Below, piece after piece: positions 58,648-64,000 of a stretch of DNA of 64,000 nt. The DNA comes from Marinobacter sp. es.048 (GTDB lineage: Bacteria; Pseudomonadota; Gammaproteobacteria; Pseudomonadales; Oleiphilaceae): positions 744,001 to 808,000 of the forward strand of contig NZ_FYFA01000002.1 in the NCBI RefSeq assembly GCF_900188435.1. Direction: 5' to 3'. Position 1 is the first letter of the stretch, and each line of letters begins with the position of its first letter. Both the position numbers and the translations under genes were made by a program. The notes under the pieces were generated by a model. The model had not been told where the DNA came from, ran no database searches, and saw only the letters and a list, made by a program, of their open reading frames with translations.

Positions 58648-59232
58648 TCAGGTATCAATCAGATTTGCTGCCCACTGAGGCAAGCTTTCCTGCAAGGAGC
58701 GCCACTGTCCGTCTTCCCAGACCGCGACGCGCACATAGGGTTGATCAAGGCTGGAGTTATCAATCAGGTGCAATTCGTCCGCCAGACCGATGCATTGACG
58801 AAGATTCCTCAGAGTTCTTGGAATCCTCGACTCAATCTTGGCTTCAGGGACATTATGGCCGCCGGACGTTACCCGGGACGCCACCCGCGCCTTGTTCAGG
58901 GATGGCAATTCCAGGTGGAAGTAAAACAGCCGAACCCGAAATCCCGCCGCTTTGGCAGCTCCGACAAAATCCACTTTGGAGGGATGGGAAAAGACTGTTT
59001 CAAAGCAGAACGTCTGACGCTCCTCAAGCAATCGAAGCCGTTCCCTTTCGGCAATCAGGGCCGCTTCATAACTGTGCTTTTCGGGCGCGTCCGGCCAAAC
59101 GCTGCGGGCAATGTTATCGGCGTTTACGAGGGGAATCTTCCGGCGAGCCAGAAACCGCTCATAGAAGGTTGTTTTGCCGGCACCGTTACCGCCAACCAGC
59201 AGCCAGAGTTCAGGCTGCGTTGTCACGGTCAC
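58648..59232 (-). CDS. zeta-toxin-like P-loop kinase
   Basis: A 194-residue P-loop protein. Walker A is GGNGAGKTT (residues 14-22), followed by LVNADNIARSVWPD, FCFETVFSHPSK and GFRVRLFYFHLE, as in zeta/PezT-like kinases. Zeta toxins phosphorylate UDP-sugars, but this shorter group is not proven toxic. The start is GTG 59232, with GAGG six bases upstream, inside the last 23 bases of the ParD-like gene, which fits a coupled toxin-antitoxin order. Confidence 0.82.
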   Translation of the reverse strand: MTVTTQPELWLLVGGNGAGKTTFYERFLARRKIPLVNADNIARSVWPDAPEKHSYEAALIAERERLRLLEERQTFCFETVFSHPSKVDFVGAAKAAGFRVRLFYFHLELPSLNKARVASRVTSGGHNVPEAKIESRIPRTLRNLRQCIGLADELHLIDNSSLDQPYVRVAVWEDGQWRSLQESLPQWAANLIDT

Positions 59233-59623
59233 TCAGTGCCTCAAATCGCCCATTGCGAAACTGACCGACTTCCCGGCCGCCATCCGGATATATGGCTTCC
59301 AGATAGCCGGGTTTCTCTCCAGACGCCTGATACACCGTACGTCCCCGGCTAATGGAGCGCTCCAGTTCACCGCTTTCCCGGGCCTGATCCACCTCAGCCC
59401 AGAGGTCATCACTGGAAACCGACTCGGCCACCACTGGCTCAACCCTCACCTGGCGAATGCCCTGGAGAATGGCGATCAGATCTTCTGCACTCACATCACC
59501 GGCGACAGCTCGCCCTATCTCGGCCCAATACTCGATCTGCTTGGGTGTCGAGCGCCGATGGACTGCGCCCTCAGCAGCGGCGTGGCGGACCAGCGTATCG
59601 TCAAGACGGACAGCGGTTGTCAT
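59210..59623 (-). CDS. ParD-like antitoxin-type protein
   Basis: A 137-residue protein whose N-terminus (VRLDDTLVRHAAAEGAVHRRSTPKQIEYW, shown in part) looks like the ribbon-helix-helix region of the ParD-like antitoxins annotated beside zeta-type kinases. The C-terminus carries SGEKPGYLEAIYPDGGR, possibly the toxin-binding or beta region. GGAGG directly precedes ATG 59623. A promoter with an overlapping palindrome lies upstream, consistent with autoregulation. Confidence 0.72.
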   Translation of the reverse strand: MTTAVRLDDTLVRHAAAEGAVHRRSTPKQIEYWAEIGRAVAGDVSAEDLIAILQGIRQVRVEPVVAESVSSDDLWAEVDQARESGELERSISRGRTVYQASGEKPGYLEAIYPDGGREVGQFRNGRFEALSDRDNAA

Positions 59624-59660
59624 GTTGACCTCCAGAGAAGATATCTATTCAACGACACAA

Positions 59661-59689
59661 ATTATCGCATTTGTTGCATATTGCTACAA
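59661..59689 (-). promoter_or_regulatory. promoter/operator of the zeta-like/ParD-like pair
   Basis: On the minus strand TTGTAG (59689-59684), a 17-base spacer and GATAAT (59666-59661) form a promoter about 30 bases upstream of the antitoxin-like gene. A near-perfect palindrome TTGTTGCA-TAT-TGCTACAA (59671-59689) covers the -35 and spacer, as expected for autorepression by the antitoxin. Confidence 0.6.
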
Positions 59690-59792
59690 CTAATGTGAAT
59701 CGCTGCAACTACACCGACCGGGCTAAAAGGTTGACCAACATCGGATTCTGCTGCACCCTAATCTGGTTTCATTATGCAACCGGAGGGAAAAA

Positions 59793-60818
59793 GTGAGCGA
59801 ATACAAGAACCGAGCCGTGGTGCTCAAACAGCGCCCGCAGGGCGAAATCCAGCAAGGCGATCTCGTTTTAGAACAGCGTCCTGTCCGCTCCCCCAACGAG
59901 GGAGAAGTGGTTGCTCAAATACTCTGGCTTTCGCTGGACCCTTACATGCGTCCCCGCATGAACGATGCCAAAGGTTACATGGACCCCATCGGCATTGACG
60001 AGCCCATTGTCGGCGAGAGTGTTGCACGAGTGGTGGAATCACGTTCAGACGATCTCAAGGTCGGCGACCTGGTCACTTGCTATTCTGGCTGGCAGGAATA
60101 CGTCACCTTCCCGGCCGATGCGCCGATGGTTTTCAAGATTCAGCAACGGGACAACGTGCCTCTGCAAGCCTACCTCGGTGTTGCAGGCATGCCAGGGCGT
60201 ACCGGTTATTGCGGCCTGATGTACGTGGGCAAGCCGAAAGCGGGCGAAACCGTGGTTGTCTCGGCAGCCTCCGGCCCGGTGGGCACCGTCGTTGGCCAGA
60301 CTGCCAAATCAGAGGGTTGCAGGGTAGTTGGCGTTGCCGGCGGGCCTGAAAAGTGCGATTTCGTGGTCAATGAGCTGGGCTTCGACGCCTGTGTTGATTA
60401 CAAGGCGGGCAATCTGGAAGAGGATCTGAAAGCGGCCTGCCCCGACGGCATCGACATTTACTTCGAAAACGTGGGTGGTGCCGTGACGCGCGCCGTAGCC
60501 CCGTTGCTGAACAAGGACGCCCGGGTGCCTATCTGCGGATTCGTTTCTGCCTACAATGCAACGGACATGGCCAGTGTGGAAACCCCGTTCCACGTCCTCA
60601 AAGCACTGGATCCCGTGCCCGAGCACCGGTTTTTCCTGGTAACTGAATGGCAGGACCAGCATCAGGAAATTACAGACATCCTGGCCTCACGGGTTGCCTC
60701 GGGTGAACTGAAGTACCGGGAGACCGTTGCCGAAGGCCTGGACGATGCCGTTGAAGCCTTCAAGGGCATGCTCAAAGGCCAGAACTTCGGCAAGCAGCTG
60801 GTTCACATCGCAGACTGA
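59793..60818 (+). CDS. NADP-dependent oxidoreductase (PTGR/leukotriene B4 dehydrogenase-like)
   Basis: A 341-residue medium-chain reductase without zinc ligands. WLSLDPYMRPRMND near residue 50, GMPGRTGYCGLMYVGKP, and the NADP motif SAASGPVGTVVGQTAK are those of prostaglandin reductase-like enzymes (YncB/CurA type) that reduce enone double bonds. The start is GTG 59793, with GGAGG six bases upstream. The substrate is unknown. Confidence 0.9.
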   Translation: MSEYKNRAVVLKQRPQGEIQQGDLVLEQRPVRSPNEGEVVAQILWLSLDPYMRPRMNDAKGYMDPIGIDEPIVGESVARVVESRSDDLKVGDLVTCYSGWQEYVTFPADAPMVFKIQQRDNVPLQAYLGVAGMPGRTGYCGLMYVGKPKAGETVVVSAASGPVGTVVGQTAKSEGCRVVGVAGGPEKCDFVVNELGFDACVDYKAGNLEEDLKAACPDGIDIYFENVGGAVTRAVAPLLNKDARVPICGFVSAYNATDMASVETPFHVLKALDPVPEHRFFLVTEWQDQHQEITDILASRVASGELKYRETVAEGLDDAVEAFKGMLKGQNFGKQLVHIAD

Positions 60819-60852
60819 CTGCAATACCTGAGACGCGTGTGGGCTGTGTGAA

Positions 60853-61821
60853 TCAGTCGGAGATCTTCAGGAGCACCTTGCCGGTGTTCCTGTTCTCGGC
60901 CACATAGGCCATCGCGTCTTCGGCCTGCTCTATTGGCCAGGTGCTATCAATCAGAGGCTCAATCTGGGCGGCTGCGAGCAGTGGCCATACGTGCCGGTAG
61001 AGCGCCTGCATCACCTCGCCCTTATCCTCGACCGTACGTGAACGGAGGGTGGAACCGATCAGGCGCTGGCGTTTAACCAGCATCAGGCCCAGATCCACCT
61101 CGGCCATCCGGCCACCCATCAGCCCAATCAGTACAATCCGGCCATCAACATTCAGAACCCGCTGATCCTCGGCAATATATTTGCCGCCGACCGGATCCAG
61201 AACCATATCCACGCCGCCCCACGCAGTAACAGCATCAATGAAGGAACCCTCGTTCCGGTTCCAGACGCCACTGGCTCCCAGATCGCGGCAAACCTCCAGC
61301 TTGGCCTTATCACCGGCGGTGGCGAATACCGGGTTACCAAAGGCTGTTGCCAATTGGATGACGGCCGTTCCCAGACCACTTGCACCCGCATGCAGAAGCA
61401 CCCGCTCACCCGGTTTCAAGGCCGCTTCGTGATAGAGGTTCAGCCAGGCCGTCGCGAAAACTTCGGGTATGGCCGCGGCTTTTTCCAGCGATAACCCTTT
61501 GGGAATGGGCAGAACCTGCACCGCCGGCACCACCACGCGGGTGGCGTAACCACCGCCGGTCAACAGGGCGCAGACTTCATCGCCGGGCTTGAAGTGGGTG
61601 ACATCCGGTCCGACCGAGGCTATCCGACCACTGACCTCCAGCCCCAGAATGTCAGACGCGCCCGGTGGTGGCGGGTAGACACCCGCCCGCTGCATCAGGT
61701 CCGCACGATTGATGGCTGTCCAGACAACCTCGATTTCGACGTGGTCTGCTGGCGGGTCTCCCGGCCCTTCCCAGGAATCCCAGCTGAGGTTGCCCCCGGT
61801 TACCTTGATTGCTTTGATCAT
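60853..61821 (-). CDS. NAD(P)H-quinone oxidoreductase (zeta-crystallin-like)
   Basis: A 322-residue medium-chain reductase of the PIG3/quinone-reductase type. AINRADLMQRAGVYPPPPGASDILGLE (in part), the NADP loop LLHAGASGLGTAVIQLA, and LVKRQRLIGSTLRSR are diagnostic. It lacks zinc-binding cysteines. ATG 61821 fits the family start (MIKAIKV); an ATG eight codons upstream is possible, and neither has a strong RBS. It converges on the neighbouring oxidoreductase. Confidence 0.9.
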   Translation of the reverse strand: MIKAIKVTGGNLSWDSWEGPGDPPADHVEIEVVWTAINRADLMQRAGVYPPPPGASDILGLEVSGRIASVGPDVTHFKPGDEVCALLTGGGYATRVVVPAVQVLPIPKGLSLEKAAAIPEVFATAWLNLYHEAALKPGERVLLHAGASGLGTAVIQLATAFGNPVFATAGDKAKLEVCRDLGASGVWNRNEGSFIDAVTAWGGVDMVLDPVGGKYIAEDQRVLNVDGRIVLIGLMGGRMAEVDLGLMLVKRQRLIGSTLRSRTVEDKGEVMQALYRHVWPLLAAAQIEPLIDSTWPIEQAEDAMAYVAENRNTGKVLLKISD

Positions 61822-61902
61822 GTATGACGTCTCGGCCTTGCTCATATGGGCACAGGATACCCTATGTTTTTCGAGCATTGCACAAATGGCGCCTACAGAT
61901 TA

Positions 61903-63642
61903 TCAGTCGGTAACTTCCAGGTTAGACAGCCACACGCTCTGGTAGGGTTTCAGGGTAATCGAGCCGGAAAGATCATCAATGGTCATCCCGGAAATCAGGT
62001 CCTGCCAATGATCGGTGCCGATGAGATTGATGTCGCTCAGAGCTACCTGCTGCACCTCGTTACTGATGTTGTGAATGCAGAAGATGGACTGGTCGCGTCG
62101 CATGCTCTGACGCCAGAAGCCGAACAGCTGAAGCCCCAGATGGAGAGTGAACTGGGTAGCGTTAGGATGAAACGCCGGCTGTTTACGACGAATGGCGATC
62201 AGACGTTTTAGCTCCTGGAACGCCTTGCTGTGATGGCTCAGGGGATCCGCGAGCTTTTGCTCAAGATCATCCAGTTGCCACTGGCTGCGATTGATGGATC
62301 GCAGCCGACCGGTATGCTCTACCCGTTCCAGATCGTTCTCAGTGGCCAGAAGACTGTGGATGTAGAACGCCGGAATGCCCTCCAAGGCTAACATCACTGT
62401 GTGGGCGCATAGAAAGCGCTGCAATTGCCAGTGATCCCGGCCAGACTCCGCGGTGCCCTGGAGTGCGTCGTACAGGGCGATATTAATTTCGTAAGGTTGA
62501 TCGCGGCCATCCGGCGTGCGCCGGTGGGAAACCTTGCCACCGAACGAATCCATGGTATTAATCAGCCGCTGCTTTTCTTCCTCAGTCAGCAGTCCATCCG
62601 TCGGTCGCATACCAACGCCGTCATGGGACGCAATAAAGTTCAGATAGGTGGTACCCATCTGCGCCGGCGGCATACTCATCAGCCAGGTTTTCAGGTGCTT
62701 GCAGTCACCGGTAACCAGGGTATTGATCAGCAGGGGCGGCAGGGAAAAGTTATAAATGACATGGGCTTCGTTGGCGTTACCGAAATAGGTCAGGTTTTCC
62801 CGATTGGGTACGTTGGTCTCGGTAATCACCACCGCATCCGGGCTGTGATGCTCGATCAGCAGGCGCAGGATTTTGATCAGCTCATGGGTTTGCTGCAGGT
62901 GGATGCATGGCGTGCCCGGCTCCTTCCAGAGAAAGGCGACGGCGTCTAGCCGGAAAATGATAATGCCGCGCTCCAGGTAGCGCCTGATGATAGAGGCGAA
63001 CTCGATGAGCACCTTGGGGTTGGCAAAATTCAGATCGACCTGATCCTCACTAAACGTGCACCAGACATACCGCTCGCCATCATCGGTCTGAACCGGGTTC
63101 AGCAGTGGCGAGGTTCGAGGGCGCACCACGGCACTCAGATCATCCCGCGGATTACCTTCGAAGAAATAGTCCTTGCCCGGGTCTACCCGTTTACGGAAAT
63201 TCTCGAACCAGCGGCTACGGGCCGACATATGGTTGATCACCAGATCTGCCATCAGTTTGTAATCCCGGGCGATGCGTTCGATATCCTCCCAGTTTCCGTG
63301 GGACTCGTTCACCGCCAGATAGTCCATCACCGAGAATCCATCGTCGGAGCTGTAGGGGAAAAACGGCAGTATATGCACCGACGAGACAGAATCTGAAAGG
63401 CAGTCGCCCAGGAAGCGATGCAGTGTCTGCAGCGGCTTTTCTTCCGCCCGCTGAACCGTGTCGGCATAGGTAATAAGCGCCACATCCGATTCGTCCCAGT
63501 TATTCTGGTGCGCGGGTGGCGGTGACTGATTGGGCCCCAGCCCCATAGTGGTCAGCAACTGCTCGGCCAGAAAGTCACAGTCGAGCTCCGGATAGACGAC
63601 ATCCAGCATGGCAACCAGCTTCGCTTTCAGAGGCTGGGTCAT
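61903..63642 (-). CDS. GH13_18 sugar phosphorylase (glucosylglycerate/glucosylglycerol type)
   Basis: A 579-residue alpha-amylase-fold enzyme of the sucrose-phosphorylase subfamily. The nucleophile is D233 in FRLDAVAFLWK, the acid/base E275 in VVITETNVPN, and the transition-state pair H340-D341 in IASHDGVG; HILPFFPYSSDDGFSVMDY is the subfamily hallmark. Known activities include phosphorolysis of sucrose, glucosylglycerate and glucosylglycerol; a glucosylglycerol phosphorylase is known from Marinobacter. Its ATGA overlap with a glycosyltransferase gene suggests a compatible-solute cycle. The exact substrate cannot be decided by eye. Confidence 0.87.
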   Translation of the reverse strand: MTQPLKAKLVAMLDVVYPELDCDFLAEQLLTTMGLGPNQSPPPAHQNNWDESDVALITYADTVQRAEEKPLQTLHRFLGDCLSDSVSSVHILPFFPYSSDDGFSVMDYLAVNESHGNWEDIERIARDYKLMADLVINHMSARSRWFENFRKRVDPGKDYFFEGNPRDDLSAVVRPRTSPLLNPVQTDDGERYVWCTFSEDQVDLNFANPKVLIEFASIIRRYLERGIIIFRLDAVAFLWKEPGTPCIHLQQTHELIKILRLLIEHHSPDAVVITETNVPNRENLTYFGNANEAHVIYNFSLPPLLINTLVTGDCKHLKTWLMSMPPAQMGTTYLNFIASHDGVGMRPTDGLLTEEEKQRLINTMDSFGGKVSHRRTPDGRDQPYEINIALYDALQGTAESGRDHWQLQRFLCAHTVMLALEGIPAFYIHSLLATENDLERVEHTGRLRSINRSQWQLDDLEQKLADPLSHHSKAFQELKRLIAIRRKQPAFHPNATQFTLHLGLQLFGFWRQSMRRDQSIFCIHNISNEVQQVALSDINLIGTDHWQDLISGMTIDDLSGSITLKPYQSVWLSNLEVTD

Positions 63643-64000
63643 GGCCGGAATTCCTCATTATCCAGTTCGATCGCCTCCAGCAACTGCTCCTTGATGTCGG
63701 GAATGGCGCTTGTTACGCGGTTCCAGCTGGGAATAAAAGGCGTATCCATCGGGTTATCGAGGAAATAGGCGCCCGCCCGCATCACGTTCTGGGCGAACAG
63801 CTCTACCGCCTTCTCTTCCTTGTGTCGATCAAAAGTCAGGCCGTTGATAATAGCGTCATTCTGGTAGGTTTCCACGAAATCCAGGGCAATGCGGAAGTAG
63901 GTGGCCTTGATCGTACGGAATTTCTCATTGGAGAAAATCTCACCGTTGGTCGCCAACTTTCGGAACAGGGCCTTGGCGATATCCATGCTCATTTTCGATA
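63639..64000 (-). CDS. C-terminal part of a glycosyltransferase (partial, runs off the window)
   Basis: About 120 residues, open to the right edge without a stop. The visible part (KMSMDIAKALFRKLA, ATYFRIALDFVETYQND, RHKEEKAVELFAQNVM) is helical and resembles the C-terminus of GT81-type glucosyl-3-phosphoglycerate synthases that accompany GH13_18 phosphorylases. An ATG at 63992 is in frame but is unlikely to be the true start because codons before it remain open. The stop overlaps the phosphorylase start (ATGA). Confidence 0.6.
   Translation of the reverse strand, partial: SKMSMDIAKALFRKLATNGEIFSNEKFRTIKATYFRIALDFVETYQNDAIINGLTFDRHKEEKAVELFAQNVMRAGAYFLDNPMDTPFIPSWNRVTSAIPDIKEQLLEAIELDNEEFRP

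Overview
The window looks like a chromosomal segment of a marine gammaproteobacterium, most probably Marinobacter. The strongest pointers are a 661-residue two-domain fatty acyl-CoA reductase of the Marinobacter wax-ester type, a Pseudomonas/Marinobacter-like order rnt-pyrC-motY, and the long syntenic block lpxB to dapE. This genus assignment rests on remembered families, not on a search.

Layout. Positions 1-11400 hold housekeeping and motility genes: glutaredoxin-like, yaaA, DUF2788, rdgC, a PatZ-type protein acetyltransferase diverging from a histone-deacetylase-family enzyme, then motY, pyrC, rnt and a chemoreceptor. Both motY and the chemoreceptor carry recognisable sigma-28 (flagellar) promoters. 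Positions 11400-26300 are mixed: a probable group II intron 3' remnant, the acyl-CoA reductase with inverted repeats upstream, an M16 peptidase, two overlapping glycosyltransferase-fold genes, tRNA-Arg(CCT), several small enzymes, bolA-yciO and topB. Positions 26300-31760 form a sensory cluster: an OmpR-type regulator, a LysM/FecR exported protein, a CHASE2-PAS histidine kinase and an Fn3-like lipoprotein.

Positions 32030-54300 are the envelope and translation core. On the minus strand lie rpsB-tsf-pyrH-frr-uppS-cdsA-dxr-rseP-bamA-skp-lpxD-fabZ-lpxA-lpxB-rnhB, followed by the initiator tRNA. Divergently on the plus strand lie map-glnD-dapC-(ArsC-like)-dapD-dapE. Together they cover protein synthesis start, isoprenoid and undecaprenyl supply, phospholipid precursors, lipid A, outer-membrane protein assembly and diaminopimelate synthesis. 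Hairpins occupy both intercistronic gaps of rpsB-tsf-pyrH.

Positions 54350-64000 return to accessory content: slyX, a membrane-anchored cold-shock-domain protein, an orphan Clp-N/single-AAA ATPase overlapping a small unknown gene, a glyoxalase, a DUF1853 protein, a zeta-like kinase/ParD-like pair with its own promoter and operator, two medium-chain oxidoreductases, and a GH13_18 sugar phosphorylase coupled to a truncated glycosyltransferase, which suggests turnover of a glucosyl osmolyte.

No CRISPR array, complete insertion sequence, prophage or rRNA operon was seen. The least explained items are the Clp-N/AAA gene pair, the LysM-FecR/CHASE2 cluster, the divergent acetyltransferase/deacetylase pair and the repeats upstream of the acyl-CoA reductase.
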